DNA from: Rhodoblastus sp963727035
GTDB taxonomy: Bacteria > Pseudomonadota > Alphaproteobacteria > Rhizobiales > Beijerinckiaceae
Reading direction: 5' to 3'
DNA: 64,000 bases
NCBI GenBank assembly: GCA_963727035.1
Contig: CAVSEY010000005.1
Coordinates: 248,001 to 312,000 of the forward strand
In this document: piece after piece, positions 36,009 to 45,031 of the stretch
Position numbering within the stretch: position 1 is the first letter of the stretch
How the letters are laid out: the number at the start of each line of letters is the position of its first letter
Translations under genes and position numbers: made by a program
The notes under the pieces: generated by a model
What the model was told of the DNA's origin: nothing
Database searches by the model: none
What the model saw: only the letters and a program-made list of their open reading frames with translations

Positions 36009-37140
36009 AGCGCGTGTTCGGCGACGATCTGCATGCCAAGCGCATCCTGTCGCTGGCCAACGGCACGCTCGGGGTGATGACCGGAGCGGCGCTCGCTGTT
36101 TCCTTGATTGGACAGGCTCTGGCCACAGCGCGTGGCTTGATCGCCAAGTCGGCGATCAAACAGGTCGACCGGTTGCTCAGCAACTCGGGCGTGGCGCCTT
36201 GGGACTTGTTCGGGTCTTGGATCGCCGAGGTCGTCGGAGAGCGCCGCGAGATCGTCGTGGCGATGGATTGGACGGATTTCGATCGCGACAACCAGTGCAC
36301 GCTTGCGCTGCATCTCGTCACGAACCACGGCAGGGCGACGCCGCTGCTTTGGCTGACCGTCGACAAGGACGAATTGAAGGACCAGCGCAACGATTTCGAG
36401 GATTTGTGCCTGGCCCGATTAAAGGCGCTGCTGCCCGAGGGGGTGACCGCGACCATTCTGGCCGACCGCGGCTTTGGCGACGTCAAGCTGTTCGAATTCC
36501 TCGACGCCCTTGGCTTTCAATATGTCATCCGCTTTCGCTCCAGCACCCATGTCAGGGCCGCCGATGGCGAAACGCGCGAAGCCGGCGATTGGGTCGGCAA
36601 GGGCGGACGAGCGCGGAAATTGCGCGACGCCGAAATCTCCGCCGCCCGCCAGAAGGTCGGGGCGGTCGTATGCGTGAAAGCCTCGGGCATGAAGGAAGCC
36701 TGGCATCTTGCCGCCAGCGATGGCGCGCTCTCTGCGGCGCAGATCGTCAATCTGTACTCGAAAAGGTGGACCATCGAGCCCAGCTTCCGGGACAGCAAGG
36801 ACCTTCGCTTTGGAATGGGCATGAGCACGCTGAGGATCGATGACCCGCAGCGCCGAGATCGCCTGTTGCTGCTCAACGCTTTCGCCATCATGCTGCTGAC
36901 GGTATTGGGCGCCGCTGGCGAAAGCCTCGGAATGGACCGGCAGTTGAGAACCAGCACCGCCAAGCGACGCGTTCATTCCCTGTTTCGCCAGGGATGCCTG
37001 CTTTACGAACTCATCCCCAACATGCCGGACGAAAAACTCAAGCCCCTCATTGAGCGATATCAGCAACTCCTACGCGAAAATCGCGTGTTTTCCGAGGCTT
37101 TTGGCATCATCTGAAAATGAGGGGAACGCTGAGGTCAGAC
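35930..37140 (+). mobile_element. IS4-family insertion sequence (ends approximate)
   Basis: A GC-rich block holding one transposase, inserted in AT-richer glycan genes. The right edge may be the CTGACCTCAGCGTTCCCCTC-type end read inward from about 37138, which resembles IS4-group tips. I could not match a clean left inverted repeat or a target duplication, so both boundaries are estimates. Confidence 0.7.
35963..37114 (+). CDS. IS4-family transposase
   Basis: A 383-residue DDE transposase. The first Asp lies in VVAMDWTDFDRDNQ, the second in ATILADRGFGDVKLFEFL, and the IS4 YREK signature is YSKRWTIEPSFRDSKDLRFG (Y, R, E and K at the canonical spacing). The frame is intact and the ATG at 35963 is preceded by AGGGGGAG, so the element could be active. 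A longer in-frame start at 35888 lies outside the element and is rejected. Confidence 0.9.
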   Translation: MRASKERFDFIQEFLKRVFGDDLHAKRILSLANGTLGVMTGAALAVSLIGQALATARGLIAKSAIKQVDRLLSNSGVAPWDLFGSWIAEVVGERREIVVAMDWTDFDRDNQCTLALHLVTNHGRATPLLWLTVDKDELKDQRNDFEDLCLARLKALLPEGVTATILADRGFGDVKLFEFLDALGFQYVIRFRSSTHVRAADGETREAGDWVGKGGRARKLRDAEISAARQKVGAVVCVKASGMKEAWHLAASDGALSAAQIVNLYSKRWTIEPSFRDSKDLRFGMGMSTLRIDDPQRRDRLLLLNAFAIMLLTVLGAAGESLGMDRQLRTSTAKRRVHSLFRQGCLLYELIPNMPDEKLKPLIERYQQLLRENRVFSEAFGII

Positions 37141-37224
37141 TGATATCTGAAAGCAGGTTCGCAGCGTTATATAATTGCAGATAGAAAAACTCTCGCAAAG
37201 CGGGATAAAAGTTGGCGGGCGCCG

Positions 37225-38238
37225 TCACGGATTTGTCTCGTTGGCGGCCTGCGGCGACGATGCGGGAGGTTCGGCCGGCAGAGCCCCTCCTGCTTCTTCG
37301 ATCTGCACGGAAATGAGCGCAATACCGAGACGCCGCTGGTCGTTGTTCTCGCCCGAATCCGCCGGTCGTGTTGGATAAGGCGGCGTGATTGTGATGACGC
37401 GCGCCCGCGTCAAAGGGCGGAGACGAACCCGGACTGTTTCGCGCGCGCTGGAAGCGACGATGGCCGCGGTGCATTGCCCGCAACGCACCAGGATCGGCTT
37501 TCCGGCATTGGGGCCAAAGGCCCAATAATGGATAACCAAATCGAAATTTTCCGGAAGATCCGAATTGAAGTGGAATTCGACGGCCTCACTGATGTTGGCG
37601 TCGGACCAGCGGCCCCAATCCTCCATGAAGGACAAGCCGATGATTGCCCGCACGACGCTCGGAAGACCCTGCCGATTCAGGTCGATCCGGTCGTTCAGAC
37701 GCGCCTCATATTTAGTTGCGGAGGACGAAAGGCGGATGCGATGGAACTGGCTCGCCACTGCGGTCGTGCCATCCGGGCGTCTCAACTCGACGCGCAGGTC
37801 CAACGAATCTCCAGGCAAAAGCCGCTTGCCGGCATTCGGCGGCATGTCGAAATTCACGTAGTGGAAGGTCGTTCCCGAGCCGATATCCTGCGCTAGTCGC
37901 GTCGACCGGACGCCCCTCGAAAGCAAGAGTCCGTCGAAGGCGTCGTAAAGAGAGTAGCTCAATTCCGGCGCGTGCTGGCCGAGGCATCCCCATGCCTCAG
38001 ACGACGCGTTATGGATTTTCGCCACCATGCTGAAATTCTGATCGAAAAGGACTTCATTGGGATTGGCTTGCTGAAGCGAAATGCTCAAATGGGTCGGATC
38101 GGGCGGAGTGGGTTTGGCTTCGGTTGCAGGCCAGCAAGTGGGGCGATCCGCGCCAAGTCTTTCGCGGTCAAACTGGAAGTAGCTATGATCGGGTTGTATC
38201 AGCGGATCGCGTGTTCTCTCCTTGGCTTGTCGAACCAT
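37225..38238 (-). CDS. two-domain glycan-associated protein (Wzt-C-like plus DUF7024-like)
   Basis: A 337-residue protein without membrane segments. Residues 50-165 resemble carbohydrate-binding beta-sandwich domains of Wzt/glycosyltransferase type (LSYSLYDAFDGLLLSRGVRS, MPPNAGKRLLPGDSLDLRVE). Residues 190-305 read IIGLSFMEDWGRWSDANISE and FDLVIHYWAFGPNAGKPILV, the pattern of the accessory domain seen at C-termini of bacterial glycosyltransferases (DUF7024-like). A second, damaged copy of that domain lies at 41686-42117. The ATG at 38238 overlaps the preceding GT2 gene by 40 bases. It probably helps that enzyme bind or export glycan, which is an inference. Confidence 0.6.
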   Translation of the reverse strand: MVRQAKERTRDPLIQPDHSYFQFDRERLGADRPTCWPATEAKPTPPDPTHLSISLQQANPNEVLFDQNFSMVAKIHNASSEAWGCLGQHAPELSYSLYDAFDGLLLSRGVRSTRLAQDIGSGTTFHYVNFDMPPNAGKRLLPGDSLDLRVELRRPDGTTAVASQFHRIRLSSSATKYEARLNDRIDLNRQGLPSVVRAIIGLSFMEDWGRWSDANISEAVEFHFNSDLPENFDLVIHYWAFGPNAGKPILVRCGQCTAAIVASSARETVRVRLRPLTRARVITITPPYPTRPADSGENNDQRRLGIALISVQIEEAGGALPAEPPASSPQAANETNP

Positions 38239-39071
38239 CCGTCTCGGAAAATGACGTGGAGGGCGGCGCGCGTTTCAATGAGTTCGGAAACGCCCCATTT
38301 GTCTTCGAAAAGTCGCCAGCCCTCGTTGGCGTTCCGAAGTCGGTAGTAGGATTCACTGTCTGGAGAATGGTGGTAGACGACCAGTGACGGTAAGTAAGCC
38401 ACCTTGACGTCGGTATTTTCCTTCACATTTAAGTAGAAATCCTCATGTTCGCCGTTACAAACGAAGCGCGGATCCCATACCGCGCCACGCTCAATCGTCG
38501 TCCTGCGGCAGATCTTCCAGTTCAACGCGGTGTCGCTGACAAAATAGACCATTCCAGCGACCTCCCTGCGCTGGAGTTCGAAGAAATCGATGGCGGCAAT
38601 GTACACTAGTCCGCGCATCGGGTCGCGAATCATGAACGACTCGAAGCGGCGAACCGCCCAGGCGGGGAATTCGAGCCGTCCGTGGACATCGCGAACCAGT
38701 CCACCGAGAATGTCGATGTCGGGGTCGGCCTCGAAAATCCGGATCGCCGGCGAAAAATCGGTCTCTTCCGAAAACAGGAAGTCGTCGTCGCAATAGAGAA
38801 TGAATTCTGTGTCGACCTCGCGCGCGGCCGCATTGCGGCCATAGCCCACGCCCGATCCATAAGGAACCCGGACGACTTTGACCTTCATCTCGTCGTAGAA
38901 TTTCTGGAGATCGACCTCTTCTTCGTTCTGATCGGCGACAATGAAGGAAATTGTCGGATAAACGGCCCTGACGCTGCGAATGAAACGTTGGACGCAATAG
39001 GGTCGGTCAACGGTGTTGACGCAAATCGTGACCCGCTCGACATCCGGGCGTGGGCGCATTGAATTGGACAT
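38199..39071 (-). CDS. GT2-family glycosyltransferase
   Basis: A 290-residue GT-A enzyme: VTICVNTVDRPYCVQRFIRS, then TISFIVADQNEEE, GVGYGRNAAAREVDTEFILY and the nucleotide-sugar-binding CDDDFLFSEETDF (DDD in place of DxD). CNGEHEDFYLNVKENTDVKV carries the acceptor-side ED. AAGGAGG precedes the ATG at 39071; a long upstream frame extension is rejected. It overlaps the downstream two-domain protein, so the two are likely co-expressed. Confidence 0.82.
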   Translation of the reverse strand: MSNSMRPRPDVERVTICVNTVDRPYCVQRFIRSVRAVYPTISFIVADQNEEEVDLQKFYDEMKVKVVRVPYGSGVGYGRNAAAREVDTEFILYCDDDFLFSEETDFSPAIRIFEADPDIDILGGLVRDVHGRLEFPAWAVRRFESFMIRDPMRGLVYIAAIDFFELQRREVAGMVYFVSDTALNWKICRRTTIERGAVWDPRFVCNGEHEDFYLNVKENTDVKVAYLPSLVVYHHSPDSESYYRLRNANEGWRLFEDKWGVSELIETRAALHVIFRDGWFDKPRREHAIR

Positions 39072-39144
39072 CCATGTTCCTCCTTGCCGACGGCAACGCC
39101 TAATCCCGATCAAAGCGCCTGTAAATGATCGACGCCCGATATAT

Positions 39145-40266
39145 TTATTTCGAATCCGTTGGCTTTGCCCTCGATTTTCGAGCGAACGCGGCCAGTTTCT
39201 CAGATTCGACCGGCTCGAAGGCGTGCCAGGCGAGTGGGATGTCCTCCCAGATTCCGTAATGCCGCGCCCGCAGAGCCGCGTTGCCGGACTGGTCCCGGTA
39301 ACGCGCGAATTTCGACAGCCGTTCTTCGTAACTCCTGATAATCCAGTCAAAATGAAGGATCAATGCGTCATCGGGCGCGCCCGCCCCGCTCTGAATGACA
39401 AGGCCAGGACTATGAAGTTGGTCGCTGTAAACGGCGCGGTCCCTGCGAAACATGCGCCATTGCCGATCGAATTCGGCGGCAGGGCCGAAGGAGATAAAGC
39501 GCGAACGCATCAACCGCTGCTTCTCGTCGAGAACGAGCTGGCAGCGCGGGAACCCATAGACATCCACCGGAGCGTCGAGATCGACCTCGCCGAGCCAGCG
39601 AAGCAACGCGCCGGACGGCAATTCGTCGTCATCGAGCCTGAGAAGCCATTCGGTCGGAGATGAGGCGGCGATCGCCGGCAAAAGCGATTCGACGCGGCGC
39701 GAAGGAGAGGCGACCGTCGCCAAGCGCGCGCCGAGATCGGCGAGCACTTTTTCCGTCCCGTCGCTCGAACGCGTGTCGATCGCGAACAAAGGGTCGACGC
39801 CCACTTCGCGATAGAAGTGGAAAATCTCGCCGATCCACGACGCGGAATTGATCGTCGGGACGACCAGGGTCACCGAATTGGGGATAGCGCCGGAAGCGAC
39901 CGGCTCCGAGATCGCCGGCCAGTCCCGATGTTCGCCGCGATTGCAAATGAAGAGCAGATAATCGATGACGGCGTAACCGTCGAACGGGTGCGCCTGGACG
40001 ATGTCGGTGAAACGGTCCAGCCAATCCTTGGGCAGCCTGTCGTATCCGGGAAGTAACCTGAGCAGGAGAGGGAGTTCGTAGAAATCCCATCTCGCCAACC
40101 TTCCGCGATACTCTAGCGTCTTCGCCATTCCTATGGCGAGGTCGACAATCGGCCGATGGAGGTGTGCCTGCAGGACGGCTTCGGAATCGGGTTCGCGGCC
40201 CAGCAATTCCCTGAACAGGCGAAAGACATCTTCCCGCGTTGAAAGGCGATGATCCATCATTTCCAT
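39145..40266 (-). CDS. glycosyltransferase, GT2-like with N-terminal extension
   Basis: A roughly 373-residue protein. An N-terminal helical region of about 130 residues (EDVFRLFRELLGREPDSEAV) precedes a GT-A domain: SVTLVVPTINSASWIGEIFH, DPLFAIDTRSSDGTEKVLAD and WLLRLDDDELPSGALLRWLG with the DDDE metal site. A C-terminal ILHFDWIIRSYEERLSKFAR and YRDQSGNAALRARHYG region typical of related GT2 enzymes follows. The sugar is unknown. The start is the ATG at 40266 or a nearby Met; an in-frame extension to 40350 is possible. It is in line with the downstream GT2 gene after 73 bases. Confidence 0.75.
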   Translation of the reverse strand: MEMMDHRLSTREDVFRLFRELLGREPDSEAVLQAHLHRPIVDLAIGMAKTLEYRGRLARWDFYELPLLLRLLPGYDRLPKDWLDRFTDIVQAHPFDGYAVIDYLLFICNRGEHRDWPAISEPVASGAIPNSVTLVVPTINSASWIGEIFHFYREVGVDPLFAIDTRSSDGTEKVLADLGARLATVASPSRRVESLLPAIAASSPTEWLLRLDDDELPSGALLRWLGEVDLDAPVDVYGFPRCQLVLDEKQRLMRSRFISFGPAAEFDRQWRMFRRDRAVYSDQLHSPGLVIQSGAGAPDDALILHFDWIIRSYEERLSKFARYRDQSGNAALRARHYGIWEDIPLAWHAFEPVESEKLAAFARKSRAKPTDSK

Positions 40267-40953
40267 CGGCAGCGTCAACACTTGAACGAGGCTGGTTTCT
40301 TCGCGCTCCGCGCGCGGGCCAAAGCTAACATATTCTCCGGCGCAACGCATGGGCGGCGACGATCAGACAAACATTTCTTTCATAGGATGGATCGAGATGG
40401 GCGCTCCACTCGGGTCGAACCGGAGCGCCGAAAGTTCATGACATCGGAACCTTTCAGCCTCAAATTTTACTTGTGAATTTCAAAGTTGTCCTTGAAGACA
40501 TCTTCATGCTCCCAGTCTGTCGAATACATTTGCTCTTCGTCGAGGGTTAGGTTGCCAATCTGAACTTAAACGAATAATTCCGCCAAGGCCTACTGATGGA
40601 GGAAGGAAAACGCGCTCTGCGTTCTTGGTTCCGGCCTCGTCCGCTTCGGGCTTAGACCAGGCGCCTGCCAACCCCGTTCGCTCGACACAACAAACTAACG
40701 GACGCCCTGCGCCTGCAGCTTTCCACCGATCAGCCGCGCCGCTTCGCCGGCAGCCAACCATTGGTTACTCCTGTTGCAACCCGTTGTGATTCGCCCGCGA
40801 TCAGGTCGGAACGCCAAGCCGGTGTGAGGAGGTCAAGGATTCAGAATTGCTTCGCAGTTGCGAGAGGTATATCATTAATGGAAGATTACTGATCGCGCCT
40901 GACGCCACATCGTCGCCAGCCGCCAAGTTGGATTTCGCTGGGGGCTGCAAGGC
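40267..40953. other. intergenic region upstream of GT2 and radical SAM genes
   Basis: About 690 bases between divergent genes, of mixed base composition. Short frames are present but have no recognisable product or ribosome binding site. It presumably carries both promoters. It may contain debris from earlier insertions, but I could not identify any. Confidence 0.4.
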
Positions 40954-41880
40954 GTGGCGTACAAAATCATGCAGTTGGAAACCTCAAACCGCTGCAGTTT
41001 GACCTGCTTTTACTGCCCGCATCCCGAACAATTGCGGCCAAAGGGCGACATGACTTTCGAAACATTCGCGCTTTGCATCGAGGCGGTTCGACGGTCGCAA
41101 AATCCGGAATATCTCGGAAAAAAATTCGTTTGGCTCAACCATTTCGGGGAGCCGTTGCTGAATCCCCTGCTTCCGGACTTTATCGCGCACGCTGTCGCCA
41201 ACGACGTCGAAGTTTCATTTTTCAGCAATGGCGTCGACCTGGATGGAAAGCTTTTCCCTCGGTCCTTATGGCGTGACCTCGCCCGCGCCGGACTCAAGGC
41301 TGTAGCGTTGTCTGCTCACGTCAAATCCCGCGGGGTGTTGGAACGACACGTTGAAGACATCATTCCGGTCATTTATACTTTCCAGCCGAAACGCGAACAC
41401 CTTCACGATTGGGCGGGTCAGGTCAAATTGGAAAAACTCAAGCCGCGCGGGGCGCCATCGACCGCCAGCGGGCCGTGCGATTACGAAACGCAAAATATGT
41501 TCGTCGTTCGTTGGGATGGGGTTTTAACCGCTTGCTGTTACGACATCGAAGGCGGCGGCTTGGGCGATATCAGGCAGGTCCTTCAGAGCGGCTTCGAGTT
41601 CAAGAGAATTCCGCTGTGCTCCCGGTGCACGCTTGGTCGCGGCGACGCGAAATGGATTGAGCCGCCGCCTCTCATCTCAGCTTCATACGAGGTGCGGTTG
41701 AGCGAAAGGATCGACTTGAACCGGCCGGATTTGCCGAGCGTCGTGCGGGCAATTATCGGCTTGTCTTTCATGGAAGATTGGGGCCGCTGGTCAGACGCCA
41801 ACATCAGCAAGGCCGTCGAATTCCATTCAATGCGGATCTTCCGGAAAGAAACGACCTCGATATCGAGTATTGGGCTTTAG
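40954..41880 (+). CDS. radical SAM/SPASM protein with truncated glycan-type C-terminal domain
   Basis: Residues 1-235 form a radical SAM enzyme. The cluster motif CSLTCFYCPH (CxxxCxxC) is near residue 14 and FGEPLLNPLLPDF follows. A SPASM-type auxiliary cluster is formed by GPCDYETQNMFVVRWDGVLT with ACCYDIEGGG and PLCSRCTLGRGD. From residue 245 the frame enters a second copy of the domain found in the 37225-38238 protein (SYEVRLSERIDLNRPDLPSV, IGLSFMEDWGRWSDANISK). It loses frame after about 45 residues and stops at 41880. The GTG start at 40954 is uncertain. The substrate is unknown; neighbours suggest surface-glycan work. Confidence 0.75.
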   Translation: MAYKIMQLETSNRCSLTCFYCPHPEQLRPKGDMTFETFALCIEAVRRSQNPEYLGKKFVWLNHFGEPLLNPLLPDFIAHAVANDVEVSFFSNGVDLDGKLFPRSLWRDLARAGLKAVALSAHVKSRGVLERHVEDIIPVIYTFQPKREHLHDWAGQVKLEKLKPRGAPSTASGPCDYETQNMFVVRWDGVLTACCYDIEGGGLGDIRQVLQSGFEFKRIPLCSRCTLGRGDAKWIEPPPLISASYEVRLSERIDLNRPDLPSVVRAIIGLSFMEDWGRWSDANISKAVEFHSMRIFRKETTSISSIGL

Positions 41881-42117
41881 AGCAATGCCGGAAAGCCAAT
41901 TCTGGGCGTTGATCGCGGGCAATCCACGGCAAGTTTCGTCGGCTCCGGCGCGCCGGGAGCCCGTTCGCATTCGTCTCCACCCATTGACGCGGGCGCGCGC
42001 CATCACAATCACCCCCCTTATCCGGCAACTCCGGCGGAATTGGGCGACAACAACGACCGGCGGCGTCTCGGTATTGCGCTCATTTCCGTGAAAATCGAAG
42101 AATTACGACCGGATTGA
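41686..42117 (+). repeat. frameshifted duplicate of the 37.3-37.7 kb domain
   Basis: This stretch aligns along its length with the minus-strand sequence of about 37310-37710, which encodes the DUF7024-like domain, and shares long near-identical runs. Relative to that copy it carries at least three indels: after EFH, around WAF/ALE, and after ITITP. No single frame therefore spans it. The piece ends where the other copy encodes IALISVQIEE. Confidence 0.85.
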
Positions 42118-42318
42118 CCTGCCGCTGAAGCTTTAATCCAGGCGCGATTAGAGCCTCGGCGGGTTTTACGCCTTGGGGCGCGGTGTCAGCAACATGCGAT
42201 CGGAGGAACTGGTTTCTGCCGAGAATTGATGTGATAACGCCGTCGCGCCCCTTCTTGTGCGCTCCGTTTGCAGGAAAAGTCGCGTCCGCGCCCAAGGCGC
42301 CGTCGCCACCGGCGACGA

Positions 42319-43264
42319 TTATTGATTTAACATTTCCTCTTCGATCAATTGCAGCAGTTTGTCGGACCTTCCATCCTAATTTGTAGGCAAAGAATTTTCC
42401 CGACGCTTTCAGCGCCGGGAGATCCAATTCCACCAAAACCGCCGGATCCTCTCGTTCCGCAATTCGAGTCGACATAGTGGAGGTAAACTCGCATCTCGTC
42501 CGGCATGGGCTCGGACTTTCCCGCGAAAATATCACTGGCGCATTGCTCATCATATCCCGCGCACATGTTGCGGAGCGGCGAGTTCAAAATCGCCGTCTGA
42601 AAAAAAATCTCGTCAGAATTTTCGCTCAACTCCAGGTATTCGTGTAAATACCTCCCTTCTTCAGATTGAAAATAACGAGTAACAAATTCTACGGTTTCTC
42701 TGTTGAGACGACCACATCGTCGAGCCATGGAAAAACCTCATCCAGGTTTTGTCTTTCGGCAAAAGATACTTGTTAAGGAATGCTGGACCCGAATTACAAA
42801 TTGTGCTGTTTGCTTTTCCGCGCTGTCCAATGGCATGAACGTCCGCGCCAAATAATTAAGACGATATTCGTTGATCAGACCATATCGCCAGACGCCAGGC
42901 ACTAAGGGATACCAGTTCAGCAAATTGGCCGGATGTGGATTGCTCAGATATTTGACGAGGCGATCCTGCGATTGGAGCGGGAAATCGGTTCCGGCCAGAA
43001 GAATAAAATAATCGGCGTTGATACGCCGAGGCCATAAGCGAGCGCATCGCACATGGTGCTGGTTTGCGATCCTCCCGCCCAATGGACGGCTCTTCTGTCC
43101 TGCATGAAATGGACACCGCCGTTATCGGGCGTCCGGAATAAGTCCTCGTTCACGCGACGGTCTATGTGAACGACGATATCGGCATGCTTCGTGCTGAGAT
43201 GGCTGATGAGCTTCTTAAATGTATTCGGTTGATGATGGGCCACTATAATGTAACAAATTTTCAA
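42319..43264 (-). pseudogene. GT14-type branching glycosyltransferase (core-2/I-branching family), frameshifted
   Basis: The pieces are found in order in different frames: KICYIIVAHHQPNTFKKLIS and VHIDRRVNEDLFRT; RINADYFILLAGTDFPLQSQ and ANLLNWYPLVPGVWRYGL; GRLNRETVEFVTRYFQSEEG and SDEIFFQTAILNS; DPAVLVELDLPALKASGKFF. Together they make a protein of about 314 residues, normal for PF02485-type beta-1,6-N-acetylglucosaminyltransferases. At least four frameshifts (near 43030, 42735, 42465 and 42355) break it. GAGGAGG precedes the TTG at 43264. It is either a real pseudogene or a poorly resolved stretch. Confidence 0.75.
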
Positions 43265-43388
43265 GGCGTCCTCCTCTAACGCATATTTTCGAAAAGTAGC
43301 TCCACTTTTCGGAAAAGAATATTCGCGCGAAATAAAAAAAGCTGGAGCGCAGTCGGCGAATCGGGAATTCACCGAATGCGCCTAGCCT

Positions 43389-44916
43389 CTATCCCGAATA
43401 GAGACTGCGGGCCTTCAGGGCGCGAAGACGACGGTATTCCATTCTTTCCGCATCGGCGGCGAATTGGGGAGGAGGAAGCGAAGCCAAAAACTGTTCTAGT
43501 GAATTCGTCCCGGGAACATCGATCCTGGGCAGCGCGAAAAGGTCGGCTCCATCATTGAGCCCGGCCGCCAAGGCGCGCCGATATCCAGCGGCGGCGACCG
43601 CGCGTCGAAGCCCCTCGTTTTCGTCGCCATAAGGATAGCAGAAAGACGTTACAGCGTTGCCGGTGGCCGACTGGATCAAATCCCGGCATTGGTGAAGCTC
43701 CCTGACCCATTCCGCTTCGGCCAATTCCGTGAGGTTTCGATGGCTGCAGCTATGCGCGCCAAAATCGACGCCTTCGTGGCTGAGCGCGCGAATTTCGTCC
43801 CAGGACATCAGCGGCGCCGGGGGACCAAAGCCCGCATCCCATTCCGCCGCGCCGCCAACGAAATCCGTCGGCAAATAAACACTGGCGGAAAATCCATACC
43901 GCTTGAGAACAGGCCAGGCCGCCTCAAGGAAATCACGATAGCCATCATCGAACGTCAACGCGACCAGCCGGCCAGGCCAGTTGGCAGTCGCCTCGGCGCC
44001 GTAGCTTCGGCTCGCCTCATCGACCGAAACGACACGATAGCCGTGACGCTGCAACAAGCGCATCTGCCGCTCGAAAATCTCGGGCGGGACCCGGTAAGGC
44101 GCGAGGTCCGGCGGTCCATCCACGGCAATTCTGTGGTACATCAAAATCGGTATTTTATGCGTACGATAGCAGTGACGCGCCTCGGAATCCGTCACCACAC
44201 AGCCGCCAATCTTCAACTGGGAATGTTCGAAGGCCGCATCCTTCTCGATCACCTCCTGGGGAGAGACGCCGCGCTCGCCCCAGGAACCACGCCGTTCTCC
44301 CTCGATCTTCCGGAACTTCTGAATACGGTACATTGGCGCCCGCAATTCGCAGGAAAACTCCAGATCCTGGACCCGCGCGAATGTTTCGCCGATGAATTTG
44401 GCGCCGAAGGCCGAGAAATCGAACCCGCTGCATTCTTGATCGTCGCATACAGCACTTGCATGGGCGGCCACGAAATGACCGCCGGTTCGCAGGAGCAGGC
44501 TGACGCGCCGAGCGAAATCGTGCAGCGCATAACGATCCTGAAGGTAATAAAGGATCTCCGAACAGACGATCAGGTCGTACTGGCCGGTGGGAAGCTCGCC
44601 GGAAATGTCGCACCAGGCAAAGCTTACATTCGGCAAATGCCGGCAGCGGTCGCGCGACCGTTCGAGCGCGACCCTGGAAATGTCGACGGCCAGCAGCCGA
44701 CCTGTCCGCGCCGCCATCATCTCGGTGAAAACGCCCTCGGCGCACCCGATTTCCAACGCCGATTCGATTCGATCCGGAAACAGGCCCAGCGTACGCCGAT
44801 ATTTCTCCGTCTCATATTGGCTGTGATACTCAAACGGATCGGGCGTCGAGAAGAACTCGATCCCACCTTGCCTCTTCGGGTGAGGCGCGATCCGACCCCG
44901 CGCGGCCTTCTGTCAT
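43389..44916 (-). CDS. NodS-like methyltransferase fused to NodB-like polysaccharide deacetylase, one frameshift
   Basis: The N-terminal half is a SAM methyltransferase of the NodS type (FEYHSQYETEKYRRTLGLFP, ALEIGCAEGVFTEMMAARTG, YDLIVCSEILYYLQDRY). The C-terminal half, from about residue 240, is a NodB-homology deacetylase: IPILMYHRIAVDGPP, LVALTFDDGYRDFLEAAWPV with the metal Asp pair, and DFGAHSCSHRNLTELA with metal His residues. The natural start MTEGRAGSDRASPEEARWD at 44916 is in another frame; one base near 44857-44863 breaks it, otherwise the first start would be TTG 44756. It probably modifies a surface glycan by N-deacetylation and methylation. No nod genes are nearby. Confidence 0.78.
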
Positions 44917-45031
44917 GGTCAATTTCTGCTCGCCGACTGACGGTTGCGCCTGATGAGCACATCCTGATTGAAAACTAGCCCAAGCTCTGGAGGCGGGGAA
45001 GCCCCAACCCATGAGCGCGTTTGCTGAAGAA

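Noticed and set aside
40504..40761. 85-codon minus-strand frame in the gap before the radical SAM gene
   Set aside because: No ribosome binding site, no recognisable domain, and composition like non-coding DNA.
43389..44916. Part of a nodulation gene cluster
   Set aside because: No nodA, nodC or other nod genes; the similarity to NodS and NodB is at family level only.
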